DNA of 37,181 nucleotides from positions 1 through 37,181 of the IMG/VR virus record IMGVR_UViG_3300010413_001141; one strand, 5' to 3'. The notes under the pieces were generated by a model, which was not told the DNA's origin, did no database searches, and saw only the letters and a program-made list of their open reading frames with translations. Within the stretch, counting starts at the first letter, position 1, and every line of letters starts with the position of its first letter. The DNA comes from a virus. Shown in pieces: positions 30,025 through 37,181 of this stretch. The position numbers were made by a program, and so were the translations under genes.

Positions 30025-32151
30025 ATGAGCAAGTTATCAGTACATTGTCAAGGCATACCGCCATTCGGCCCAAGGTTTGTTGCCGATTCTGGCGTTGAGT
30101 ACATAAAGTTAATAGACCCGCCTGAAAACAACCCGTTCCCTGGCGTAAAGATTATCGGCAGGACATATATGCCAGACGGGGAAGCTAATGCTATGATAGC
30201 AAAGGGTTCTATTGGCGGCGAAGAATGGTTTAATAAATGGTTGCCCATATATCAATCTCGGCCATATGTTTATGCGTGGGAATTCATAAATGAGCCGCAA
30301 CCGATGGGTGATCGCGCTTTTAGGCTTGCATATAACGATGCCCTAATTACCTGGAGTGGTCTTATGGGTGATTATGGGTTCAAGTCAGTTGGCGGCTGTT
30401 TCGGCGTTGGGTGGCCCGACGTTGGTACGGCAGCAGATGTTGGCCTTGGCCTAGAAATGTGCGATCTTTGGGAGGTGCATGAATATAGTGCGCCGACACT
30501 GTTAGACAGGGAAACGTGGCATTGTCTTCGATATAGACGTACCGTTGCGGAGTTACGTGCCGCTGGTTTTAAGATAAAGCCTCTGATTATAGGCGAATGC
30601 GGCATTGACGGTGGCGTCGAGCCAGTGTACAGGCCGAAGACTGGATGGAAAACTTTTGTCTCGGAAGACGAGTATCTTTCCGAATTAAAGTGGTACGATT
30701 CAGAACTTATGAAAGATGATTATGTTGAGGCAGCTACAATCTTTACCGCTGGCCCAAACGATGAATGGATGGACTTTGAGGTAACAGAGTCTCTGGCTAA
30801 TAAACTTGCTGCATATATAGCAAGTACGCCGAACCCCGCGCCGAAAGAGAAGGCAAGGGGCATAGACGTTAGTAAATATCAGGGAGACATTAATTGGGAA
30901 CTTGTTAAGGCAGATGGTTATGTATTTGTTATGATACGTGCCTCTGGCCCGAACGATGATCGAACTGCGGTTGTAACTGATCCGAGATTCGCCGCAAATT
31001 ATGATGGTGCGGGTAGCGTTGGAATGTTACGCATGGCCTATCATGGCATGCAGGATGTGTTTGAAGGCCAATCAAGGCTATTCGTTGACAGCGTTGGTGG
31101 ACGCCCGCTAGAACTTGGTTACGCAAGTGATTTGGAGATACTAAGTATAGCAGACGAAAAGTGCGACAGGCACTTGCTCAAGGTTGACGAATTGGTCGCG
31201 GAACTGTTGGGTGTGCCAGTTACGCGTAGTACAAAAGTGTACACGAACCCAAACTTTATGTCTGTTCATAGCACGTTTTGGGCAGTCGATAGGGAGTTGT
31301 GGCTCGCACACTGGACAGAGGAAAACAATATAATTGTACCTGCGCCGTGGACAACGTGGAAATTCTGGCAGCATGGCGTTGGTGATGCTGGTACTGTAAG
31401 TGGTATTAGCACGAGAATTGATCTTGATGTATATAATGGCACTGTACAAGAACTCTATGACGAATATGGCATAGACGACGATGACGACGATGATGGAGTT
31501 GGAGATATGATAGAGGTTGTAGATTTGAAGGGCAATCCAATCGAGAATGGTTGGGCAGATGCGGTTGCGCGTGGTGCGCGGTTGTTTGAGGCGACGCCAC
31601 CAGAAGGCGCTACGGTATGGCGTGTAAAGAGATTGGTATTAGACACTGGTGGCAGTATGGCGTTTCGCATGTATGCCAAGGACGAAAATGGTGCGCCTAT
31701 ACCTGGCGTTGTAATTTTCGAAGGGTGGAAAGACCCTAATGAGGCGTATAAGTTGCCGGACGATGCAGCACCAAGAATGTCGGAAGATCATTGGGGCCAA
31801 CCGGACGATCTTGATGGCACGCCGCTTCCAAACACTGTGTTTAAGCTAAACGATCAGTTCACAAACGCAGACGGGTTTGTTGAATGGCTTTGGGGGCCAG
31901 GCGAGTTTGTCAACGCTAATGAGATTGTGCATTGGGGTTGGGTAATGCCTGGTGACAACAAAGACTTTTCCGACGTGTTTGTAATCCCTGGTTGGTGGGC
32001 CGAACACATCAAGTATTGGGTAGAGTTTGAGAAATCAGTAGGCACAGATGATGGGGGTGGTGAGGAACCTGGCGATGGTGATTATAGTGAAGTGCTAGAT
32101 CGCATTGCTGTATCATTGGAATACATGGTTGCTCATTGGCCCTACAAATAA
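30025..32151 (+). CDS. Two-glycosidase protein: GH5/GH39-like barrel plus GH25 lysozyme
   Basis: A 708-residue protein with no signal peptide. Residues 1-265 form a TIM-barrel glycosidase: YAWEFINEPQP puts the acid/base Glu at E90, and PLIIGECGIDGG gives the nucleophile candidate E191, the GH clan A pattern. Residues 278-475 are a GH25 muramidase: RGIDVSKYQGDINWELVK with Asp281, ASDLEI with Asp369/Glu371, and TWKFWQHG and DLDVYNG near its end. An Asp-rich linker (IDDDDDDDG, about 483-491) leads to a C-terminal beta-rich region of about 210 residues. It could be the endolysin or a virion-associated wall/capsule hydrolase; placement among virion genes without signal peptide allows both. GGATAGGG precedes the ATG. 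Confidence 0.88.
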   Translation: MSKLSVHCQGIPPFGPRFVADSGVEYIKLIDPPENNPFPGVKIIGRTYMPDGEANAMIAKGSIGGEEWFNKWLPIYQSRPYVYAWEFINEPQPMGDRAFRLAYNDALITWSGLMGDYGFKSVGGCFGVGWPDVGTAADVGLGLEMCDLWEVHEYSAPTLLDRETWHCLRYRRTVAELRAAGFKIKPLIIGECGIDGGVEPVYRPKTGWKTFVSEDEYLSELKWYDSELMKDDYVEAATIFTAGPNDEWMDFEVTESLANKLAAYIASTPNPAPKEKARGIDVSKYQGDINWELVKADGYVFVMIRASGPNDDRTAVVTDPRFAANYDGAGSVGMLRMAYHGMQDVFEGQSRLFVDSVGGRPLELGYASDLEILSIADEKCDRHLLKVDELVAELLGVPVTRSTKVYTNPNFMSVHSTFWAVDRELWLAHWTEENNIIVPAPWTTWKFWQHGVGDAGTVSGISTRIDLDVYNGTVQELYDEYGIDDDDDDDGVGDMIEVVDLKGNPIENGWADAVARGARLFEATPPEGATVWRVKRLVLDTGGSMAFRMYAKDENGAPIPGVVIFEGWKDPNEAYKLPDDAAPRMSEDHWGQPDDLDGTPLPNTVFKLNDQFTNADGFVEWLWGPGEFVNANEIVHWGWVMPGDNKDFSDVFVIPGWWAEHIKYWVEFEKSVGTDDGGGEEPGDGDYSEVLDRIAVSLEYMVAHWPYK

Positions 32152-32255
32152 TGGATAGATTCCCGCTGTATGTTTGACACAGCGGAATAAATATGGTAAT
32201 ATATCTGCATAGAATTCGCCGCGTTGGGCGGTGTATGTAGTAACGGAGGAATTAA
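32152..32255 (+). promoter_or_regulatory. Promoter region before the 161-aa gene, with hairpin
   Basis: TTGACA (32174-32179), 17-nt spacer, TAATAT (32197-32202). Start near 32209 gives a leader of about 47 nt. The -35 lies in the loop of an imperfect hairpin, TTCCCGCTGT...ACAGCGGAA (32159-32188), which may end transcripts of the glycosidase gene. Confidence 0.65.
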
Positions 32256-32741
32256 ATGGCTGCAACGGTTACAATTAGAGTAAATACTGGTGCTAGTGCG
32301 GGAACGCAGTCTGGCGCAGTGAGCGGTATTGACTTTATAAGTGCTGATAACGCCACGAACTCTACCACAAATAGGCAAACATATCCGATTACTGCTGGTG
32401 GAAGGTCATACGAAAAGTGGCTGACTGCCAGAGTGGACGTAGCGCCTGATAACTATGTGAATAACTTTCAGTGGTGGGGTGATGGTGCAGTACAACAGTC
32501 AACCGCGTTGTATATAGGAAAGACAAGCAGTGGTGTAACGCCAACCAATTCTGACAGTGCTGTGGCAACGAATGCTTGGACGAATTACGTAACAGGTTCG
32601 CGCTTTGCATGGCACGCAACGAATCTGACTGGCGTTGGCAGTGTGACTGACTTTGCCGTGTTCCAGCTTGACGTTAACAGTGATGCTGCGGCAGGAAACT
32701 GGACACAAGAAACACTTAACTACTCTTTTGACGAAGCATAA
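32256..32741 (+). CDS. 161-aa beta-rich, probable virion protein
   Basis: The product starts MAATVTIRVNTGASAGTQSG and is rich in Thr, Ser, Asn and Ala with alternating strands (YVNNFQWWGDGAVQQSTALY, GVGSVTDFAVFQLDVN), typical of structural proteins such as decoration, tail-tube or fibre components. Cysteine is absent. Its own promoter and a perfect ACGGAGG ribosome site suggest strong late expression. The family is not recognised. Confidence 0.7.
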   Translation: MAATVTIRVNTGASAGTQSGAVSGIDFISADNATNSTTNRQTYPITAGGRSYEKWLTARVDVAPDNYVNNFQWWGDGAVQQSTALYIGKTSSGVTPTNSDSAVATNAWTNYVTGSRFAWHATNLTGVGSVTDFAVFQLDVNSDAAAGNWTQETLNYSFDEA

Positions 32742-32765
32742 AAATATCTAGGTAATGGAGGCACA

Positions 32766-34208
32766 ATGAGCAAGGTTGTTCTCGTTGCTGGCACCGGACG
32801 ATCAGGCACATCGGCGGTGGCAGGAGTGTTGCATAATCTTGGCGTTCATATGGGCGACAAGTTTGTTGACGCAACAACGGCGAATAAGTACGGCACGTTT
32901 GAGGAGTTTGAGTATTTTACATTTAATCGTTCGTTAACAGTGAATGACAATGTAGATGCATGGTTGGATGATTATATCGCACGGCGTTCTGATGGGCATG
33001 AATATTGGGGCATCAAAGACCCATTGCTCACAAAGACATTCCCGCAGGTTGTTGCGCATCTTGATGACGTTAAGGTTATCATTGCAAGAAGGGGAGAGGT
33101 TGCCTCTGTAAACTCTTATCTATATGCGTATCATAGCAAGGTGCATGCTGCTAGAGATTGGTACGCAATGTGGGAAAAGATTTTAGAGGAATCTCTTGCT
33201 AATTACCAAGGAGAAGTCCTATTTGTCGATTATGACGATCTGGTTGAGAATCCGTCGCGTGAAGTAGGCAGGATTGCAGAATATGTCTATGGCGCGAAGT
33301 TTGTAAGTGGCTATAACAATGCAGTCGCCCACGTCAGGACGGATGGAAGACATTTTGATCGTGATGGCAAATGGATTCGCCGCGTGTCAGAACAAAGGGG
33401 CGATTGGGGCAGAATTGCGGTTGGTGTAAGGGTCGCCAAATTTCCAGAGTATCACTTTTTTGCCAGTTGGACAAAGCTTCTGACTGGCGGCATGAGGAAT
33501 GGTGACACTGTACTTATGCCCGTAGGGTGGATGCCCGCTCATTGGGCAGGCAACGCGCTTGTGAGAGACTTTCTTAGGACTGACAGAGATAGCCTTTTAA
33601 TGATTGATGACGATATGGTTTTTGAACAAGACGCCCTTGAGTTGCTGCGATCAAATCCAGATACGATGGAGTATGATATTGTATTTGGATTTTGCACGCA
33701 TAGGAATTGGCCCCCAAGGCCAGTTGTAATGAGGGTGCAGGAGCAACAGCCTGGGTTGCCATTCAGCCTTATGGGACAGTCGTTTGATTATGCGCATGAA
33801 GAAATTGCCGACGGGGCGATTGTAGACGTTAGTGGAGTTGGGCTTGCGTTTACACTAATCAAGAGGCATGTTCTTGAGAGCATGACAGACGAGTATGGTC
33901 CCATGTTCACGTCATACTTTACTTATGGGCCTGGTATGGAATCAGACGACATACCATTCTCTAGGCGTGCGCGCGAGTTGGGCTATAGGATGGCAGTTGA
34001 TACAAATGTAAAGATAGGCCATATAGGCCAGACAGTATTCGGGTGGGCAGATTATGTGCAGTGGAAAAACTCGTTAAGGGCGGCGAATGTTGTCGAGTTT
34101 GATGCCACGGAACTAGCGCCGATCTTGCGGGAAGCAATGCCGCATTTGGAGAAAAACAAGGTAGCTGCACAAAATGTACTCAAGTGGATAGGTGAGAACG
34201 ATGGGTAA
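32766..34208 (+). CDS. Sulfotransferase-glycosyltransferase fusion
   Basis: A 480-residue two-domain enzyme. Residues 1-200 look like a PAPS-dependent sulfotransferase: KVVLVAGTGRSGTSAVAGVL (3-22, phosphosulfate loop), WGIKDPLLT, VKVIIARRGEVASVNSYLY (3'-phosphate-binding Arg/Ser region) and VDYDDLVENP (154-163). Residues about 215-460 look like a GT-A glycosyltransferase: WTKLLTGGMRNGD, SLLMIDDDMVFEQDA (DDD at 281-283) and VDVSGVGLAFTLIKRHV. It may add sugar and sulfate to a shared acceptor, perhaps a virion protein. The gene sits within the virion module. GGAGG precedes the ATG and its end overlaps the next gene. Confidence 0.82.
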   Translation: MSKVVLVAGTGRSGTSAVAGVLHNLGVHMGDKFVDATTANKYGTFEEFEYFTFNRSLTVNDNVDAWLDDYIARRSDGHEYWGIKDPLLTKTFPQVVAHLDDVKVIIARRGEVASVNSYLYAYHSKVHAARDWYAMWEKILEESLANYQGEVLFVDYDDLVENPSREVGRIAEYVYGAKFVSGYNNAVAHVRTDGRHFDRDGKWIRRVSEQRGDWGRIAVGVRVAKFPEYHFFASWTKLLTGGMRNGDTVLMPVGWMPAHWAGNALVRDFLRTDRDSLLMIDDDMVFEQDALELLRSNPDTMEYDIVFGFCTHRNWPPRPVVMRVQEQQPGLPFSLMGQSFDYAHEEIADGAIVDVSGVGLAFTLIKRHVLESMTDEYGPMFTSYFTYGPGMESDDIPFSRRARELGYRMAVDTNVKIGHIGQTVFGWADYVQWKNSLRAANVVEFDATELAPILREAMPHLEKNKVAAQNVLKWIGENDG

Positions 34209-34617
34209 TCTCACCAAGTTCCTATATGATGTTGTAATTATCAACAAGGACAATCCGCAAGGAATACGAATAGATTGGGGCAACCATCCTGGTTGGATTG
34301 ACGAATATGCAAACGAGCTTGATGCCGCTACTGTACTTTGGCTAGTGCCAAAAGATAAAGGCTCTTCGCTTAGGAACGTATCTGTAAAGCTCGGCGGTGG
34401 CAAGAAGTGGATTTTGTTTAGCAGGGTCTATGGAAGCACGTCTGGTGGGCTTGATAAACAAGTGCGCATATATGCAATAGGCTGGCACGAAACCATTAAT
34501 GGCGTTAACAGGAAAAGTATGGTGTGGGTGTATCCTAGTGGCGAGATGGAGATTAGCGAAGAACCGTCTTATGCTGGCGTATTCATTGATATGATGATGC
34601 GGGGGCAAGATGCATGA
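34201..34617 (+). CDS. 138-aa hypothetical protein
   Basis: ATG at 34201 within the end of the fusion gene, behind AGGTGAG; a GTG at 34192 is also in frame. The product begins MGNLTKFLYDVVIINKDNPQ and is beta-rich with many aromatic residues (WILFSRVYG, YAIGWHETINGVNRKSM, VWVYPSGEME). Small beta protein, possibly structural. It couples to the next gene by ATGA. No family is recognised. Confidence 0.65.
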   Translation: MGNLTKFLYDVVIINKDNPQGIRIDWGNHPGWIDEYANELDAATVLWLVPKDKGSSLRNVSVKLGGGKKWILFSRVYGSTSGGLDKQVRIYAIGWHETINGVNRKSMVWVYPSGEMEISEEPSYAGVFIDMMMRGQDA

Positions 34618-34901
34618 CGCTAGACATTTCGGGCTTGGTGAACGACTGGCTTTCACACTTTTTCTTGGGTACATTGGTATTCGTCTTAGTGTGGTGGTTG
34701 ACGTGGATCATATCTTGGCGATTGTATGGAATTGCGGGTGGCCGCTTACAATTCTCAAGCTCTTTGCTTGCCCGTCTGGCCGACCTCTCCATTTGCCTGC
34801 TATCGTCATCAGCGGCTGTGTTTTCTTGCTTTGTCTTGCATTATATACAGGACTACTATTTAGAACCGTTGTTTCATATAACGGTTAGGATTGCGTTTTA
34901 A
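34614..34901 (+). CDS. 95-aa membrane protein, holin-like
   Basis: ATG overlaps the previous stop (ATGA). There are two clear membrane helices, FFLGTLVFVLVWWLTWIISW and LSICLLSSSAAVFSCFVLHY, joined by a short loop with positive residues. Size and topology suit a class II holin. Together with the GH25-containing protein it could form the lysis set, though they are 2.5 kb apart. A competing frame at 34610-34888 lacks the overlap and looks like a shadow. Confidence 0.65.
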   Translation: MTLDISGLVNDWLSHFFLGTLVFVLVWWLTWIISWRLYGIAGGRLQFSSSLLARLADLSICLLSSSAAVFSCFVLHYIQDYYLEPLFHITVRIAF

Positions 34902-35028
34902 TTAAAAAGATTATACGGACCAGCAATTCAATGCTGGAACCACATCACTGCAATACAATGCGAAGTGGTGTGTGCATATATATATGCAGCCAGGATTGAT
35001 TCCTGGCTGTTTTATTTTAGGTAAAATA
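34902..35028 (+). other. Structured leader with four successive hairpins and a terminator
   Basis: No ORF is credible. In order: CCAGCA-ATTCAA-TGCTGG (34920-34937), a 9-bp stem CACATCACT...AGTGGTGTG (about 34940-34972), the palindrome TGCATATATATATGCA (34972-34987), and the terminator at 34987-35018. The start codon of the next gene lies ten bases after the terminator, so its expression probably depends on read-through or antitermination. Confidence 0.6.
34987..35018 (+). terminator. Rho-independent terminator before the surface-protein gene
   Basis: CAGCCAGGA-TTGAT-TCCTGGCTG, a perfect 9-bp stem, followed by TTTTATTTT (35010-35018): a textbook terminator. Confidence 0.9.
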
Positions 35029-36732
35029 ATGGGGAATCACGCAGAGATTATCAAAGAACAAAATAGTGGGCTTGCAGTTTCTCGCAAGGGCAGGAACTTT
35101 ATTGAGTTCGAGTTGCAAAACGGCAAGAAAAGATTTGTTTCGGCAATAGACCCACTGCACACACGCACGACGCAGGAGGAGATTGATACTACGTGGATTC
35201 CAGATACGGGTGCGTGGCAGTGGAAAATAGCACAGGCTGATTTCCAGGCCCACGCAAGAAGCATCTTTAATGTTGGCAATCTAATAGAGTGGCGTCACGA
35301 ATCTGGCGAATGGGTGATTGTTGATCCGCAGTCTATCAGTTGGATTAATCAAGATAATTCAAATCAGCAGATTGCCATCAAGCAAGCAGTTACTGGTATA
35401 GCAGACGATATGACTCTGACTTTCCTAAATGCTTATGGTAATGGCTTGCACTTTTCTTACACGGCACACCCGAAGAGGCTAATCAAACACTTCACAGTTG
35501 ATTCTCCGTTGCCCGATCCCGCAGCGTGGCTGACAGGGACAATATGGCTAGAAGTACAATGGTCTATCTCGAATAGCGACGGTGTGGAGTTGTGGCTCGA
35601 CGGTGTACGGTGGACAAGGGAAAACAACGTCAGGGTCCGAACGTCGAATAGCATTGAATTCCGAAGTGAGGCAACTGGCGAAGTGTTGTGGTATGCCGAT
35701 GCCCCGATGGCTATCGACGCAAATGGAGAGGCGGTCCAGGCGCAGTATGAGGTACATAATCAGAATAACAACTACTTTATTCGTGTGCGTGTTCCAAGGG
35801 AATGGCTAGAGACTGCTATCTACCCTGTTGTCGTAGACCCGACCTTCTCTGACCAGCCAGATGCTACCGCTGGCGTAGACACAAGACTTTCTCGTGACTT
35901 TGCCACAGTGAATTATGGGACTACGAATGAACTTCGATGGGAGCCTACCGCCGATGCTTATGCGTGGACTAGCGTGCTGAAATTTGACCTGTCGGAACTA
36001 GAAGGCGTGACCATTACAGATGGAACGCTGTCGTTCTGGAGTACAGCCTTATGGCAGTGGAATGATTTGCCAACGGTTATTCGCCGCATCCTACCAGCGA
36101 ACAGTACATGGACCGAGACTGGCGCTTGTTGGAATTACACAACTGGAACGACTCCGTGGGCAGGCGCGGGAACGCTCGGAGGTTGCTCCGTTGAAGGAAC
36201 TGACTATTCTGCCACCGCACTCGGCAGTTACAGCTTCCCAGCGAATTCTCCCGTTGGGACAGAGTGTCCAGTAGGACTTGACCCTGATGAATTAGAGGTT
36301 TTGGTTGGAGCGAATCATGGGTTTGTCGTGCTTGGGACTGCACATACAGACTATTACTTCGCCTCCTCCGACCATGCTACTGCTGGGTATCGCCCTCTCT
36401 TGGTAGTTGAGTACACGGACATAGCATGGGTATCTCCTGCCAGCGGCACAGATATTAGCAACACTCCAACCTTTGTACTTACGCCAGCCGCATTCACAGG
36501 AAGCGTCCATATACACATGCAGTTGGATACGGCTGATTCCTTTGATACTGGAAATTTGCGTGAGATTAAGACAAACGCAAGTACGACTGGTTGGGAATAT
36601 TGGGACGGTGATTCTTGGGAGCCATTCCCGTCTACTGGCTTGCCAGATACTTATTCTGGAAACGATGTGCGCTATACGGTACAAAGTGCGCTATCTGAAG
36701 GCACATGGTATCGGCGCGTGAGGCAGGGTTAA
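35029..36732 (+). CDS. Surface/adhesin-like protein with DNRLRE/CBM96-like domain
   Basis: A 567-residue protein. I chose ATG 35029 (MGNHAEIIKEQNSGLAVSRK) because AGGTAAAATA precedes it and the upstream in-frame ATG is inside the terminator leader. Residues about 290-480 show ATAGVDTRLSRDFATVNYGT, WTSVLKFDLSELEGVTITDG, SFWSTALWQW and GYRPLLVVEYT, the pattern of the DNRLRE domain (CBM96-type carbohydrate binding), common on surface proteins. An Ig-like part (WVSPASGTDISNTPTFVLTP) follows. The N-terminal 280 residues are beta-rich. It may be a fibre or capsid decoration binding polysaccharide. The chain ends shortly after EGTWYRRVRQG. Confidence 0.75.
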   Translation: MGNHAEIIKEQNSGLAVSRKGRNFIEFELQNGKKRFVSAIDPLHTRTTQEEIDTTWIPDTGAWQWKIAQADFQAHARSIFNVGNLIEWRHESGEWVIVDPQSISWINQDNSNQQIAIKQAVTGIADDMTLTFLNAYGNGLHFSYTAHPKRLIKHFTVDSPLPDPAAWLTGTIWLEVQWSISNSDGVELWLDGVRWTRENNVRVRTSNSIEFRSEATGEVLWYADAPMAIDANGEAVQAQYEVHNQNNNYFIRVRVPREWLETAIYPVVVDPTFSDQPDATAGVDTRLSRDFATVNYGTTNELRWEPTADAYAWTSVLKFDLSELEGVTITDGTLSFWSTALWQWNDLPTVIRRILPANSTWTETGACWNYTTGTTPWAGAGTLGGCSVEGTDYSATALGSYSFPANSPVGTECPVGLDPDELEVLVGANHGFVVLGTAHTDYYFASSDHATAGYRPLLVVEYTDIAWVSPASGTDISNTPTFVLTPAAFTGSVHIHMQLDTADSFDTGNLREIKTNASTTGWEYWDGDSWEPFPSTGLPDTYSGNDVRYTVQSALSEGTWYRRVRQG

Positions 36733-36734
36733 GT

Positions 36735-37100
36735 ATGGTTAGATGGAAGATTTGGTACTACGACGAGAACACTGACGAGATTAGTTCGTTTAGTAATGAG
36801 GACGGTGAACCTTGGGATGCACCTGCCTTTGGCGTCCAGATTATAACGCAAGAAGACGATCTGTCTGGTCGCTGGAACCAAGTTGGTGACAATTATTATG
36901 TGTGGCGAAAGGATAGGTGGTGGGGTGCCGACATAATTGGAATGTTTGATTACCTTGCAAACTGGAAAGGAAGATGTGTTGTCAGATTTGGTAGACACGC
37001 ATCTAATGATATGTTCCAACGCGTGTTAGTTGCCGCTGAAGAGGATAAGGATTTTCCAAAGAGGTCTGCTTGGCACAAGGGGGAAATACGGCCTAAATGA
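36735..37100 (+). CDS. 121-aa hypothetical protein
   Basis: ATG at 36735, two bases after the previous stop, behind CAGGG. The product begins MVRWKIWYYDENTDEISSFS, is unusually rich in Trp and Asp (WRKDRWWGADIIG) and has no cysteine pairs. It overlaps the next start (ATGA). No family is recognised; it may be a small virion or chaperone protein. Confidence 0.65.
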   Translation: MVRWKIWYYDENTDEISSFSNEDGEPWDAPAFGVQIITQEDDLSGRWNQVGDNYYVWRKDRWWGADIIGMFDYLANWKGRCVVRFGRHASNDMFQRVLVAAEEDKDFPKRSAWHKGEIRPK

Positions 37101-37181
37101 CCACGAAATATGTACGCCAGTATCACTTTGTAAAGATAGAAGACGACGGTGTTGAAAATGCCGCTACGATGGGAACAATCG
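37097..37181 (+). CDS. Partial CDS at right edge
   Basis: ATG at 37097 overlaps the previous stop as ATGA and the frame stays open to the edge: MTTKYVRQYHFVKIEDDGVE and on. Incomplete here; no family can be named. Confidence 0.55.
   Translation, partial: MTTKYVRQYHFVKIEDDGVENAATMGTI

Noticed and set aside
1-37181. Lysogeny functions, attachment sites, IS elements or CRISPR arrays
   Set aside because: No integrase, recombinase, CI-like repressor, transposase, long direct repeat flanking a tRNA, or regularly spaced repeat was seen.

Overview
The window looks like part of the genome of a tailed double-stranded DNA bacteriophage. Position 1 to about 20.75 kb is transcribed leftward and carries tRNAs, nucleotide metabolism, replication, recombination, DNA methylation and accessory genes. 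From 20.87 kb to the right edge everything is transcribed rightward and is a packaging, capsid and virion module: small and large terminase, glycosyltransferase, portal, prohead protease, major capsid protein, double glycosidase, surface proteins. The two arms diverge from back-to-back sigma70-type promoters near 20.79-20.86 kb. I see no integrase, repressor, rRNA, IS element or CRISPR array. The host is not identifiable from the sequence. A B12-type (class II) ribonucleotide reductase, a DNRLRE-like repeat protein, a DPBB-like secreted protein and leaderless-looking promoters would suit an environmental bacterium such as a Chloroflexota member, but that is a guess.

Left arm, in direction of transcription (right to left): a SLOG-like protein (20375-20752); a strongly promoted, apparently terminated, highly structured RNA of about 325 nt (20003-20329); tRNA-Ala whose CCA end shares its A with the ATG of a DUF3310 gene; two small genes; tRNA-Leu(UAA) ending two bases before another small ORF; a D12 adenine methylase; a PD-(D/E)XK nuclease; a beta-class methyltransferase; then a strong promoter and the operon DPBB-like protein - dUTPase - class II RNR - small Cys protein - HNH - Cys protein - SSB - RecA - beta clamp - Dam-like methylase - RecU-like nuclease. 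A new promoter then drives a small protein with host-like codon use (8002-8454), a strong hairpin terminator, and a ThiF/E1-centred cassette (zinc-ribbon protein, E1, second zinc-ribbon protein, unknown 477-aa protein). The arm ends with a COG3541-type nucleotidyltransferase, a CCA-adding enzyme, tRNA-Trp and two short ORFs.

Right arm: terS, terL, a 118-aa ORF, GT2, portal, two membrane proteins, two small ORFs, a protease fused to an acidic scaffold-like tail, the capsid protein with an inserted domain, a strong terminator, a two-glycosidase protein, a small beta-rich protein with its own promoter, a sulfotransferase-glycosyltransferase fusion, a holin-like membrane protein, a structured leader with a terminator, a DNRLRE-like surface protein and two more ORFs, the last cut by the window edge.

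The most interesting items are the ThiF-centred cassette with its abundant small partner protein, the structured RNA at about 20.0-20.3 kb, the tRNA/start-codon junctions that would give near-leaderless mRNAs after tRNA 3' processing, a frame break at the RNR N-terminus beside a CAAAAAG slip-like site, and a promoter family whose spacer is conserved as well as its -10 and -35 boxes.
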